64,000 bases of DNA, taken from contig NZ_FRDA01000007.1 of the NCBI RefSeq assembly GCF_900143095.1, positions 63,803-127,802 on the forward strand, read 5' to 3'. The DNA is from Pseudomonas asturiensis (GTDB lineage: Bacteria > Pseudomonadota > Gammaproteobacteria > Pseudomonadales > Pseudomonadaceae). The notes beneath the pieces were generated by a model. The model saw nothing but the letters and a program-made list of their open reading frames with translations. It was not told the DNA's origin and did not search any database. Shown here piece by piece: positions 1 through 9,376 of this stretch (position 1 is its first letter; each line of letters starts with the position of its first letter). Both the position numbers and the translations under genes were made by a program.

Positions 1-12
1 CATCGGGATATC

Positions 13-112
13 GTGGGAGCGGACTTGTCCGCGAATGCAGTCGCTCTTGCACTGCATCTTCATCGGATGTACCGCCCCCTTCCTGGACAACCGGAACGCC
101 GCCCGGTCCGCG
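13..112. repeat. REPIN-like palindromic element, copy 1 of 3
   Basis: The element opens with GTGGGAGCGGACTTGTCCGC and closes about 100 bases later with an imperfect inverted arm containing GGACAACCGGAACGCCG. Close copies lie at 53563-53664 and 59790-59894. The inverted arms, length and dispersal in intergenic DNA fit Pseudomonas REP doublets, which are thought to be mobilised by RAYT transposases. Confidence 0.75.
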
Positions 113-155
113 ATGAATGATGACGGCGATTTTTCTGATAAATCGTGCGAACGTC

Positions 156-178
156 ATCGCCGGCAAACCGCCTCCCAC
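156..178. repeat. Single REP arm, second type
   Basis: The stretch contains CGCCGGCA followed by CCGCCTCCCAC. It is nearly identical to the right arm of the inverted pair at 59926-60007. Only one arm is evident here, so it may be a REP singlet or a decayed doublet. Confidence 0.55.
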
Positions 179-446
179 AATCCCGTGCTTGCCGCGAGAC
201 AGCGCAGCCCCGATGAGGCGGCGGTATCTCCCGCAAAAAATAGCGCTTCTTCAACCGGCTTGCGCACGAGTCATCAACGAAGAACGATGGGCTCGATCAT
301 CTTCTCAATGAGCCTTCACACGCCCGGTTGCGAACAAAGTCTCAATCCGAAGGTCTATTCGCACGCTTTGTAATAATTGTAACCTTGACTGCTATATAGT
401 CTGCTCCGTTAAAGCCCCCTCTCCATTGCCGTCGATGAGTGCCCAA

Positions 447-3400
447 ATGTTCAACAAAGGACTGTTTTTGGCTTGCGCGCTTGCGCTGCTGAGCGCCTGT
501 GATTCTTCCACCTCGCAAAAGCCTGCGCCCGCAACGGCACCGACCACTCAGACGGCGACTGAGACCAAGCCCAAGCCGGCAGTCGACCTCGCAGCGCTGA
601 GCAAGCGCTATGCGGGCCGCGAGCTGACGGTCATCGACGTCTCTGAAATCCAGGTCGATGGCGCCAGCACCCTGTCGGTGAGCTTTTCCGTGCCACTGGA
701 CCCGGAGCAGAAGTTCGGCGAAAAGCTGCACCTGGTGGACAGCAAGAACGGCAAGGTCGATGGCGCATGGGAGCTGTCCGACAACCTGATGGAGCTGCGT
801 CTGCGCCATCTGGAACCGCAACGCAAACTGGTCCTGACGGTCGATGCCGGCTTGCTGGCCGTTAACAAGGCCAAGCTCGCGGCTGAGTTCATCAGCCGTC
901 TGGAAACCCGCGACCTGCAGCCGTCCGTGGGTTTTGCCAGCCGTGGCAGCCTGTTGCCGACCCGTCTGGCCGAAGGCCTGCCGGTGATCGCGCTGAACGT
1001 CGACAAGGTCGATGTCGAATTCTTCCGGGTCAAACCCGACTCGATGCCCAGCTTCCTCGCCCAATGGGATGGCGCGTCGAGCCTGTCCAGCTACGGTTCC
1101 GAAGAGCTGTTGCCCATGGCCGATCTGGTCTATGGCGGGCGCTTCGACCTCAAGCCCGCGCGCAATACCCGCGAAACCTTGCTGCTGCCGATTGCGGGAA
1201 TCAAGGCTTTGCAACAGCCAGGGGTTTATCTGGCGGTGATGCGTGCCTCGGGCACGTACAGTTATTCACAACCCGCGACCCTGTTCACGCTCAGTGACAT
1301 CGGGCTGTCGGTGCATCGCTATAGCAATCGTCTGGACGTGTTCACTCAGGCGCTGGAAGGCGGCAAGGCCATCGATGGCGTGAACGTCGATGTCTACGAT
1401 GACAACGGCAAGGTCGTGGCCCAAGGCAAGACCGAGAGCGACGGCCACCTGCAACTGCCGTTGCCTGCCAAGGCCGCAGTGGTGCTGGCGCACAAGGATG
1501 AGCAGACCAGCATGTTGCGCCTGAACAGCTCGGCGCTGGACCTGGCCGAGTTCGACATTTCCGGCCCGCAGGCTCACCCGCTGCAATTCTTCATCTTCGG
1601 CCCGCGCGACCTTTATCGCCCTGGCGAAACCGTATTGCTCAACGGCCTGCTGCGCGACAGCGACGGCAAGAACGTCAAGCCGCAGCCGATCACCGTCGAA
1701 GTGCGCCGCCCTGACGATCAGGTCAGCCGCAAGTTCGTCTGGGAAGCCGACAAGGACGGTTTCTACCAGTATCAACTGCAGCTCGCTGACGAAGCCCCGA
1801 CCGGACGCTGGCAGTTGGTGTTCGACCTGGGTGACGGCAAGCCGCAACTCTACGAGTTCAAGGTCGAGGACTTCCTCCCGGAGCGTCTGGCGCTGGAGCT
1901 CAAGGGCAGCGATGAGCCCGTCGCGCCTGCCGATAATCCACAGTTCGACATCACCGGACGCTACCTCTATGGCGCCCCCGCGTCGGGCAACACCCTGACC
2001 GGTCAGGTGTACGTGCGCCCCCTGCGTGAAGCGGTGCCTAAACTGCCGGGTTACCAGTTCGGCTCCATTACCGAAGAAGACCTCAAGCACGACGTCGATC
2101 TGGAGCCTGTCACCCTCGACCCCAATGGCCAGACCACGCTTGAGGTTGAAACCAAGTGGGCTGAAGCCAAATCCCCGTTGCAGCTGATTCTGCAAGCCAG
2201 CCTGCAAGAGTCTGGCGGCCGTCCGATCACCCGCCGTCTGGTGCAGCCGATCTGGCCTGCCGAGCAGTTGCCCGGCGTACGTGCGTTGTTCGGCAGCAGC
2301 AGCGGTGATGATGATGAATACGACGAGCAAGCCGGCAAAGGCGAAGCGCAGACCGACGGCGACGGCCCGGCCGAGTTCGAAATCGTCATGGCAGACGCCG
2401 CAGGCAACAAGCTGGCGGCCGACAACGTCAAGGTGCGCCTGATTCGCGAACGCCGCGACTACTACTGGAACTACTCGGCCGACGATGGCTGGAGCTACCA
2501 CTTCAACGAGAAATTCCTCAACCTGAACGAAGAAACCGTCAGCCTCAAAAAGGACTCCACAGCCAAGATCAGTTTCCCGGTCGAGTGGGGCCCGTACCGC
2601 GTCGAAGTCGAAGACCCGTCCACCGGCATGGTCAGCAGCATGCGTTTCTGGGCCGGTTATCGCTGGCAGGACAACACCGACGGCGGCGCGGTCAGGCCGG
2701 ATCAGGTCAAGCTCGCGCTGGACAAGCCCGCTTACAACGACGGCGACACCGCCAAAATCACAGTAACGCCTCCTGCCGCAGGCAAAGGCTATCTGCTGGT
2801 CGAATCCAGTGAAGGTCCGCTGTGGTGGAAGGAAATCGACGTGCCGGTCGAAGGCAAATCGTTCGACATTCCGCTGGACAAGCAATGGGCGCGTCACGAC
2901 CTCTACGTCACGGCACTGGTGGTACGTCCCGGCGAGCGCAAGGCCAATGTCACGCCCAAGCGCGCCGTAGGCGTTCTGCACCTGCCGCTGGATCGCTCGC
3001 AACGCAAGCTGGCGCTGCACGTCACCGCCCCTGAGAAAATGCGTCCCAAGCAACCGCTGAAACTCAAGGTTGCCGCGAAAAATGCCGATGGCAGCGTGCC
3101 CAAGCAGGTGCACGTGCTGGTCTCGGCCGTGGACGTGGGTATCCTCAACATCACGAGTTACGCGACCCCGGACCCGTTCGCCAGCCTGTTTGGCCGCAAG
3201 GAATACGGCGCAGACCAACTGGACATCTACGGCCAGCTGATCGAAGCCGGTCAGGGCCGTGTGGCCAGCCTCGCCTTTGGTGGTGACGCCCTGGCCAAGG
3301 GCGGCAAACGTCCTGACACCAGCGTCACGATCGTGGCCCTGCAAAGTGCGCCGGTGACCCTGAACGACGCCGGTGAAGGCGAAGTCAGCGTGGACATTCC

Positions 3401-5396
3401 GGACTTCAACGGCGAACTGCGCATCATGGCGCAGGCCTGGACCGAGGACCGCTACGGCATGGCCGAAGCGAAAACCGTGGTCGCGGCACCGATCATTGCC
3501 GAGCTGTCGACGCCGCGCTTCCTGGCCGGTGGCGACCAGACGACAGTGGCACTGGACGTCTCCAACCTGTCGGGCACGGCTCAGAAGCTCGACGTCAAGG
3601 TCAGCGCCGAAGGCCAGTTGAGCATTCCCGGCGGTGATCAGCTCAAATCACTGCAACTCAAGCAAGGCCAGCGCGTCACCCTGAAAATACCTGTGTTGGC
3701 GCAAGGCGGCCTGGGTCAGGGCAAGATCAACGTGCAGGTCGAAGGCCTGAACCTGCCGGGCGAAAACCTGCCTGCGTTCTCCCGTGAATGGACCGTCGGC
3801 GTACGTCCTGCCTACCCGGCGATGCTCAAGCATTACCGGGCAACCCTGAACGAGCAGCCGTGGAGCCTGCCGGAGGGCGCGCTGGAAGCCTTTGAACCGG
3901 CGGGCCGCGAAGCCATGCTGTCGCTGTCGAGCCGTCCGCCGCTGAACCTGGGCGAACAGATTCGTGCGCTCAAAGCCTATCCCTACGGCTGCCTGGAGCA
4001 GACCGCGAGCGGCCTGTACCCATCGTTGTACGCCGATGCTGCAACGCTCAAGCGTCTGGGCCTGAAGGGCGAGCCGGATGCCGAACGCAAGCGCAAGGTC
4101 GAGATCGGTATCGAACGCCTGCTGGGCATGCAGCGTTACAACGGCAGTTTCGGTCTGTGGGGCTCGGACAGCGAAGAGGAATACTGGCTGACCGCCTATG
4201 TCACCGATTTCCTGTTGCGTGCGCGTGATCAGGGCTTTGCCGTACCGCCGGACTCGCTGAAGAAAGCCAACGAACGCCTGCTGCGCTACTTGCAGGACGC
4301 CGGCCAGATTCAGGTCAACTACAGCCAGAACGCCGAGCACACCCGCTTTGCGGTTCAGGCCTATGCCGGTCTGGTACTGTCGCGCAGTCAGCAGGCGCCA
4401 CTGGCCGCCCTGCGCAGTCTGTTCGACCGCCGCAGCGATTCCCGTTCCGGCCTGCCGCTGGTGCAACTGGCCGTCGCGCTCGAGAAGATGGGCGACAAGC
4501 CGCGTGCCGATCTGGCGCTGACGGCGGGTCTGGCTGTCAGTCGCAAGAACGAATGGCTGGCCGACTACGGCAGTTCGCTGCGTGATCAGGCGCTGATTCT
4601 GGCACTGCTGGAAGAGAACGACATGGCCAAAGACAAGCGCGATGAACGCCTCTTTACGCTGGCCGATGAAGTCGCCGCCAACCGCTACCTGTCGACGCAG
4701 GAAAGCAACTCGCTGTTCCTCGCCGGTCGCAACCTGCTGAACAAGCCGGACAAGGACTGGACAGCGAAACTCACCAGCGGCACTGAAGGACGTGACCTGA
4801 GCAATAAACAGCCAGCCCTGAAACTCGACGGCCCACTGCTGGCGTCGCCGCTGTCAGTCCACAACGAAAGCAGCGACCCGCTCTATCAGCAACTGACTGT
4901 TTCGGGTTACCCGACGCAGGCACCCGTTGCCGGTGGCGAGAACCTCAGCATCCGTCGTGAGTACCTGAGCCTCAGCGGCGCGCCGCTGAATGTCGGCGCA
5001 CTGAAAACCGGGCAACTGGTTCTGGTGCATCTGGAAGTCAGCGCCCGTCAGCGAGTCCCGGACGCACTGGTCGTGGACTTGCTGCCTGCCGGTCTTGAGC
5101 TGGAAAACCAGAACCTGGCGCAAAGCTCGGCCAGCCTGGCTGACGCCAGCGAAGAGGTTAAAACCATTCGCGAGTCGATGGAAAACGCAGGCATCAAGCA
5201 CCAGGAATACCGTGGTGATCGTTACGTCGCGGCGCTGGATATCAATACGGGCACCAGCGTGCACTTGCTGTATCTGGCGCGCGCTGTGACGCCTGGCACG
5301 TATCGTGTTCCGCCGCCGCAGGTGGAGTCGATGTATCGTCCGAACTGGCAGGCTCTGGGTGATGCGCCTGCGCAGATGGTCGTGAAGGGCAAGTGA
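447..5396 (+). CDS. Alpha-2-macroglobulin family lipoprotein (YfhM type)
   Basis: This large (about 1649 residue) envelope protein is predicted to trap proteases in the periplasm, probably to protect the cell wall machinery. The N-terminus is a lipoprotein signal with lipobox LLSAC, giving an acylated Cys. Macroglobulin-type beta domains follow. A thioester motif GCLEQ lies near residue 1182, so covalent trapping should be possible. A helical thioester domain and a C-terminal receptor-like beta region complete it. I chose the ATG at 447 because it gives a compact signal peptide; a start 21 bases upstream adds only a short extension. The family is commonly paired with PbpC, as here, one small gene away. 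Family assignment is firm; the defensive role is known from family members and inferred here. Confidence 0.93.
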   Translation: MFNKGLFLACALALLSACDSSTSQKPAPATAPTTQTATETKPKPAVDLAALSKRYAGRELTVIDVSEIQVDGASTLSVSFSVPLDPEQKFGEKLHLVDSKNGKVDGAWELSDNLMELRLRHLEPQRKLVLTVDAGLLAVNKAKLAAEFISRLETRDLQPSVGFASRGSLLPTRLAEGLPVIALNVDKVDVEFFRVKPDSMPSFLAQWDGASSLSSYGSEELLPMADLVYGGRFDLKPARNTRETLLLPIAGIKALQQPGVYLAVMRASGTYSYSQPATLFTLSDIGLSVHRYSNRLDVFTQALEGGKAIDGVNVDVYDDNGKVVAQGKTESDGHLQLPLPAKAAVVLAHKDEQTSMLRLNSSALDLAEFDISGPQAHPLQFFIFGPRDLYRPGETVLLNGLLRDSDGKNVKPQPITVEVRRPDDQVSRKFVWEADKDGFYQYQLQLADEAPTGRWQLVFDLGDGKPQLYEFKVEDFLPERLALELKGSDEPVAPADNPQFDITGRYLYGAPASGNTLTGQVYVRPLREAVPKLPGYQFGSITEEDLKHDVDLEPVTLDPNGQTTLEVETKWAEAKSPLQLILQASLQESGGRPITRRLVQPIWPAEQLPGVRALFGSSSGDDDEYDEQAGKGEAQTDGDGPAEFEIVMADAAGNKLAADNVKVRLIRERRDYYWNYSADDGWSYHFNEKFLNLNEETVSLKKDSTAKISFPVEWGPYRVEVEDPSTGMVSSMRFWAGYRWQDNTDGGAVRPDQVKLALDKPAYNDGDTAKITVTPPAAGKGYLLVESSEGPLWWKEIDVPVEGKSFDIPLDKQWARHDLYVTALVVRPGERKANVTPKRAVGVLHLPLDRSQRKLALHVTAPEKMRPKQPLKLKVAAKNADGSVPKQVHVLVSAVDVGILNITSYATPDPFASLFGRKEYGADQLDIYGQLIEAGQGRVASLAFGGDALAKGGKRPDTSVTIVALQSAPVTLNDAGEGEVSVDIPDFNGELRIMAQAWTEDRYGMAEAKTVVAAPIIAELSTPRFLAGGDQTTVALDVSNLSGTAQKLDVKVSAEGQLSIPGGDQLKSLQLKQGQRVTLKIPVLAQGGLGQGKINVQVEGLNLPGENLPAFSREWTVGVRPAYPAMLKHYRATLNEQPWSLPEGALEAFEPAGREAMLSLSSRPPLNLGEQIRALKAYPYGCLEQTASGLYPSLYADAATLKRLGLKGEPDAERKRKVEIGIERLLGMQRYNGSFGLWGSDSEEEYWLTAYVTDFLLRARDQGFAVPPDSLKKANERLLRYLQDAGQIQVNYSQNAEHTRFAVQAYAGLVLSRSQQAPLAALRSLFDRRSDSRSGLPLVQLAVALEKMGDKPRADLALTAGLAVSRKNEWLADYGSSLRDQALILALLEENDMAKDKRDERLFTLADEVAANRYLSTQESNSLFLAGRNLLNKPDKDWTAKLTSGTEGRDLSNKQPALKLDGPLLASPLSVHNESSDPLYQQLTVSGYPTQAPVAGGENLSIRREYLSLSGAPLNVGALKTGQLVLVHLEVSARQRVPDALVVDLLPAGLELENQNLAQSSASLADASEEVKTIRESMENAGIKHQEYRGDRYVAALDINTGTSVHLLYLARAVTPGTYRVPPPQVESMYRPNWQALGDAPAQMVVKGK

Positions 5397-5453
5397 TCCG
5401 CAGTACGTGCCCGCTTGCTCAGGGGCACGTCAGCCGGTGGAAGGTGGGTTGAA

Positions 5454-5747
5454 TCAGTGAATGATCCAGCTCAACAGCCACAGGCCCAGCGCCAGCCAGA
5501 TGATCCCCAGGATAATCGACGCACGCATGAAAGCCCGGACGGCGGAGTACAGCAGCATCAGCCCGATGATCAGCGCCACGATGCTGATCAGCGAGGTGTC
5601 CATGCCCAACGTACGGGACAGCCCGTCGACAAAGTTGCCGCCCGCGTGGGTGAACCCGTTGAACAACCATGCCAGACCGTCGACAAAAAAGCGGATGACC
5701 GCGCCGATTGCCTGCCCGAGCCATTCAAAAAAGCCTTCTACCTGCAT
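5454..5747 (-). CDS. Small hydrophobic membrane protein, unknown function
   Basis: A 97-residue protein with an amphipathic N-terminal half and two strongly hydrophobic stretches toward the C-terminus (around residues 53-95, beginning near SLISIVALIIGLMLL). AGGA lies about 7 bases upstream of the ATG. It is convergent to the macroglobulin gene and divergent from pbpC, separating two genes that are often adjacent. I do not recognise a named family. An inner membrane location is inferred from hydrophobicity only. Confidence 0.72.
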   Translation of the reverse strand: MQVEGFFEWLGQAIGAVIRFFVDGLAWLFNGFTHAGGNFVDGLSRTLGMDTSLISIVALIIGLMLLYSAVRAFMRASIILGIIWLALGLWLLSWIIH

Positions 5748-5842
5748 ATGTCCATCCTGATTGGGGCCATGAATAAATTGATCTGTGCACTTTGGCTGTC
5801 GCCAGGCGTGTCAGGTTCCGTGGATCATAAAGGCTCTTTGCG

Positions 5843-8251
5843 TTGAAACCTGAATTTCTTGCACGCCTCATGCAGAAGCGGCCCACGAGCAGCACACCCG
5901 TACCGGGCTCGCGACGTCGTTCGCGCCTCCATAAAGCCGTGCGCTGGACCCTGTGCACGCTGTTGTTGCTGGTTGCCCTGATCTGGCTGGCCGATCGCAT
6001 CTGGCCCCTGCCGCTGCCCAGGGACGATCTGGCCCGCGTGGTGCTGGCCGAGGACGGCACGCCGTTGTGGCGCTTTGCCGACGCCAACGGTGTGTGGCGC
6101 TATCCGGTCAGCAACGATCAGGTGTCGCCGTATTACCTTGAAGCCCTGCTGACCTATGAAGATCGCTGGTTCTACAGCCATCCCGGCGTGAACCCGCTGG
6201 CGCTGGTACGCGCCACCTGGCAGAACGTCAGCGGCGCGCGGGTGGTGTCGGGCGGCAGCACGTTGTCGATGCAGGTCGCTCGCCTGCTCGATCCGCACTC
6301 GCGCACGCTGTTCGGCAAGTTGCGGCAGCTGTGGCGCACCGCGCAGCTGGAATGGCACCTGTCCAAGGAGCAGATCCTCGGCATTTACCTCAACCGCGCC
6401 CCGTTCGGTGGCACGTTGCAAGGTGTGGCCGCTGCCAGTTGGGCGTATCTGGGCAAATCCCCGCACAACCTGACCCGCGCTGAAGCGGCGCTGCTGGCCG
6501 TGTTGCCGCAGGCGCCGAGCCGCCTGCGTCCGGATCGTCATCCGCAGCGGGCGCAGGTGGCGCGGGACAAAGTGCTCAGGCGTCTGGCCGAATTCCAGGT
6601 GTGGCCGCAAGGCAGCGTGAATGAAGCTCTGGAGGAACCGCTCTGGCTGGCGCCGCGTCAGGAGCCGAGCCTCGCCCCGCTGCTGGCCCGCCGCCTGAAC
6701 CGCGCCAACAGCCCGCCGCTGATTCGCACCACACTGGATGCCAGCCTGCAACGGCGCATGGAAGACCTGTTGCTGGGCTGGCGTGCGCGCCTGCCGGAAC
6801 GCACCTCGGCGGCCATTCTGGTGGTCGAGGCCGAGACCATGGCGGTGCGCGCCTACGTCGGCTCGGTGGACATCAACGACGCCAAGCGTTTCGGCCATGT
6901 GGACATGGTCACTGCGCTGCGCTCGCCGGGCTCGACGCTCAAGCCGTTCCTGTATGGCATGGCGATGGACGCCGGGCTGATCCACTCCGAATCGCTGATG
7001 CAGGACGTGCCGCGCCGGTATGGCGATTACCGGCCGGGCAATTTTTCGACTGGTTTCGGCGGCCCGGTGGCAGCCAGTTCTGCGTTATCGATGTCGCTCA
7101 ATCTGCCTGCGGTGCAGTTACTGGAAGTCTATGGACCGAAACGCTTTGCCGCCGAACTGCGCAACGGCGGAGTGCCGCTGACCCTGCCGCCGCTGGCTGA
7201 GCCGAATCTTGCGCTGATTCTGGGTGGCGCGGGCAGTCGACTGGAAGATCTGGTGACCGGTTACAGCGCCTTCGCTCGCGGCGGACGCAGTGCAGACGTG
7301 CGCTTGCAGCCGCAGGATCGCTTGCGCGAGCGGCGGATGATGTCGCCGGGCGCCGCATGGATCATTCGGCGGATTCTCAGTGGCCAATCGCGCCCGGACA
7401 TCGACCCGCGCGCCGAGCTGGTGCAGCGTCCGCAACTGGCCTGGAAAACCGGCACCAGCTACGGCTTCCGCGATGCCTGGGCGATTGGCGTCGGGCCGCG
7501 CTTTCTGGTGGGTGTATGGATCGGCAGGCCCGACGGCACGCCGGTGCCGGGGCAGTTCGGGCTGGCGTCGGCTGCGCCGTTGATGCTGCAGGTTCACGAC
7601 GTGCTGGTGAATCGCGACAGCCAGCGCGGCATCGTCGCGCCGGTGCAGCCGGTGCCGATGAACGTCGGCGTGGCCGCGATCTGCTGGCCGCTGGGTCAGC
7701 CGATGAGCAAGAACGATCCGAATTGTCGCCGCCAGCGCTTTGCCTGGACCCTGGACGGCACCACGCCGCCCACCCTGCAAGCGGCCGACCAGCCATTGGG
7801 GCTGGGGTTGCAGGAAAGAATCTGGACCAACGCCAAGGGATTGCGCGTCGCCGCCAGTTGCCCGGACGCGCAGCCGCAGGACATCGCCCTGTGGCCCGCC
7901 CCGCTGGAGCCCTGGCTGCCACGCGCCGAACGCCGCGAAGCGCGTCTGCCTGCGGCCGACCCCGAATGCCCGCCGCAAAACCTCAACCTGGCCCCGCCAC
8001 TGAGCATCGTCGGCGTGCGCGAAGGCGACAACCTGCGCCTGCCCGCTGCCAGCCGTCAGGCCTTGCGCCTCAAACTATCGGCATTGGGCGGCAGCGGCCG
8101 ACGCTGGTGGTTCATTGATGGCGCGCAGGTCGCAGATACCGATAACCAGCAGGACTTCACGCCAACGCTGAACAAGCTGGGGCGCTATCAACTGAGCGTA
8201 CTGGATGAAAGCGGCCAGACGGCGCGGGTGGAATTCAGCGTGGTGGATTGA
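5843..8251 (+). CDS. pbpC: Penicillin-binding protein 1C
   Basis: Bifunctional peptidoglycan synthase: glycosyltransferase plus transpeptidase-type domain, anchored in the inner membrane. After a basic N-terminus there is one membrane helix (about residues 33-52). The GT51 domain follows with the EDRWFYSHPGVNP motif. The penicillin-binding domain has SPGSTLKPF (SxxK), SLNLPA (SxN) and KTGTSYGFRD (KTG), so all three active-site motifs are intact. A C-terminal beta domain typical of PBP1C ends the protein (about 802 residues). The start is a TTG at 5843 preceded by AAAGG at suitable distance; an ATG at 5870 is an alternative. Its placement beside an alpha-2-macroglobulin gene matches the E. coli yfhM-pbpC pair. 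Confidence 0.93.
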   Translation: MKPEFLARLMQKRPTSSTPVPGSRRRSRLHKAVRWTLCTLLLLVALIWLADRIWPLPLPRDDLARVVLAEDGTPLWRFADANGVWRYPVSNDQVSPYYLEALLTYEDRWFYSHPGVNPLALVRATWQNVSGARVVSGGSTLSMQVARLLDPHSRTLFGKLRQLWRTAQLEWHLSKEQILGIYLNRAPFGGTLQGVAAASWAYLGKSPHNLTRAEAALLAVLPQAPSRLRPDRHPQRAQVARDKVLRRLAEFQVWPQGSVNEALEEPLWLAPRQEPSLAPLLARRLNRANSPPLIRTTLDASLQRRMEDLLLGWRARLPERTSAAILVVEAETMAVRAYVGSVDINDAKRFGHVDMVTALRSPGSTLKPFLYGMAMDAGLIHSESLMQDVPRRYGDYRPGNFSTGFGGPVAASSALSMSLNLPAVQLLEVYGPKRFAAELRNGGVPLTLPPLAEPNLALILGGAGSRLEDLVTGYSAFARGGRSADVRLQPQDRLRERRMMSPGAAWIIRRILSGQSRPDIDPRAELVQRPQLAWKTGTSYGFRDAWAIGVGPRFLVGVWIGRPDGTPVPGQFGLASAAPLMLQVHDVLVNRDSQRGIVAPVQPVPMNVGVAAICWPLGQPMSKNDPNCRRQRFAWTLDGTTPPTLQAADQPLGLGLQERIWTNAKGLRVAASCPDAQPQDIALWPAPLEPWLPRAERREARLPAADPECPPQNLNLAPPLSIVGVREGDNLRLPAASRQALRLKLSALGGSGRRWWFIDGAQVADTDNQQDFTPTLNKLGRYQLSVLDESGQTARVEFSVVD

Positions 8252-8361
8252 GGCTACACCTACGACAAATCCCGTAGGAGGCCGTTATCCAGTGAGGCCT
8301 GGTTAGAGCGGGGAACACTGCTCAGAGCGCTTTGAGCATGATAGTGAGGTCGGGCACTGGT

Positions 8362-8769
8362 TCACTGAACCTGGAAGATCTTCGGCTCTGGAAACAGGTT
8401 GTTGAGGGTTTCCAGCAAGCGGACGTGGTAGATCGGCTTGCGAAACAGGTCCAGCACCTGCAGGCGCAGCATGTCGCTGACATCGTCCATATCGGCATGG
8501 CCTGAGGTGACAATCACGGGCAGGTGTTGGCGCGCCGTGTGGTCCCTCAAATGACGAATCAACTGGATGCCGCTTTCTTCCGGCATGCGCAGGTCAGTGA
8601 TGACCAACGCGATGTCCGGGTGAAGGGTCAGTTGCTGCAAGGCCATCTTGACCGAGGACGCCGTGAAGCAGCAGAACCCCTCGCCTTCGAGCAGCTCTGC
8701 CAACTCTTCATTGGCGTCCTCTTCGTCATCGACCAGTAGCAGTTGTTGGCGGGTCGGCTGGAGGGCCAT
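8362..8769 (-). CDS. Single-domain response regulator, tad locus associated
   Basis: A 135-residue protein made almost entirely of a CheY-like receiver domain. The acidic pocket is in LLLVDDEED, the phospho-acceptor Asp in VITDLRMPEESG, the conserved Thr/Ser region in VIVTSGH and the conserved Lys in FRKP. No output domain is present, so it probably signals by protein contact. The ATG at 8769 has AAGGTG six bases upstream; a TTG 15 bases earlier looks unused. It lies just downstream of the Flp pilin on the same strand and may tune pilus production or be part of a phosphorelay. The kinase partner is not in the window next to it. Confidence 0.85.
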   Translation of the reverse strand: MALQPTRQQLLLVDDEEDANEELAELLEGEGFCCFTASSVKMALQQLTLHPDIALVITDLRMPEESGIQLIRHLRDHTARQHLPVIVTSGHADMDDVSDMLRLQVLDLFRKPIYHVRLLETLNNLFPEPKIFQVQ

Positions 8770-8853
8770 CGTGAACACCTTCAAACGTGGGTCATTTCAA
8801 GCAGGATATCCAGATTTCCCGGTGCAAAAAAGAGCCTCACGGACAATAGTCGT

Positions 8854-9045
8854 TTAAGTCAATGCGGTCTGGATCTGGTTAAAAATCGCCGTGATCCGGG
8901 TGCTTATTCCAGGTACAAACGCAACAAGCGCCACCGCAACCATCGCCGCCACCAGTGCGTACTCGATACCTGAAGCGGCCTCCCTGTCCTTGATAAACGA
9001 ACTTACCCGGCTGTAACACTGAACATAAAGCGCTGTAAGGGACAT
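8854..9045 (-). CDS. flp: Flp/Fap-type pilin subunit
   Basis: A 63-residue prepilin. A short basic leader (MSLTALYVQCYSRVSSFIKD) precedes the class IVb signature ASGIEYALVAAMVAVALVAF, with the conserved Glu-Tyr pair at the start of the hydrophobic helix. By the G/XXXXEY rule the residue before the cleavage point would be Ala rather than the usual Gly. The ATG at 9045 has AAGGAG eight bases upstream; a longer frame to 9090 starts inside leader DNA. It is divergent from the cpaB-led assembly operon and is the only pilin gene in the locus. Confidence 0.9.
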   Translation of the reverse strand: MSLTALYVQCYSRVSSFIKDREAASGIEYALVAAMVAVALVAFVPGISTRITAIFNQIQTALT

Positions 9046-9376
9046 CTCATTTCTCCTTGCGCCACGGAAAAGGCGCGACATGCGCAACACATGTGAAACC
9101 GTCTGCCCCTACAGCATTGTCGCCAACTTCCAAACCCACAATCGTAATAAAGCATTAGTCGCAAAGTGATAGTTCCCTCCGGTCAGCGCTGCGGATAAAC
9201 CTGTGACATCAACGCCGTACACCCTGCGCACGAACGTCTGTGTGGAAGGTTTAATGGCGTTTTGAAGGGTATGAACTACCTTCATAGAACCAAATGGATA
9301 CGAGTCATCCTGGCCCTTTACACGCCGTTCACGCATCGGTTCAAGGTTGTCATGCGATGAAAAAGGGAACGTTGTC
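9046..9376. promoter_or_regulatory. Divergent intergenic region between flp and cpaB
   Basis: About 330 bases without a gene, expected to carry the promoters of the pilin (minus) and of the assembly operon (plus). A near-inverted repeat (TGAAGGG ... CCTTCA) lies at 9263-9284 and could be an operator. No sigma-54 box with correct spacing was found. Confidence 0.45.

Larger units (their letters stand above)
1..446. other. Non-coding, repeat-rich region upstream of the macroglobulin gene
   Basis: No convincing gene is seen; the short open frames have no recognisable protein content. The stretch holds a REPIN-like element at 13-112 and a second type of REP arm at 156-178. The same two types occur in the same order at 59790-60007. 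An AT-rich patch around 368-400 is the likely promoter area of the downstream lipoprotein gene, but I cannot fix a -35/-10 pair with good spacing. Confidence 0.6.

Noticed and set aside
1266-3344. Long open frame on the minus strand opposite the macroglobulin gene
   Set aside because: It mirrors the codon structure of the real gene in G+C-rich DNA and has no recognisable domains or ribosome site.
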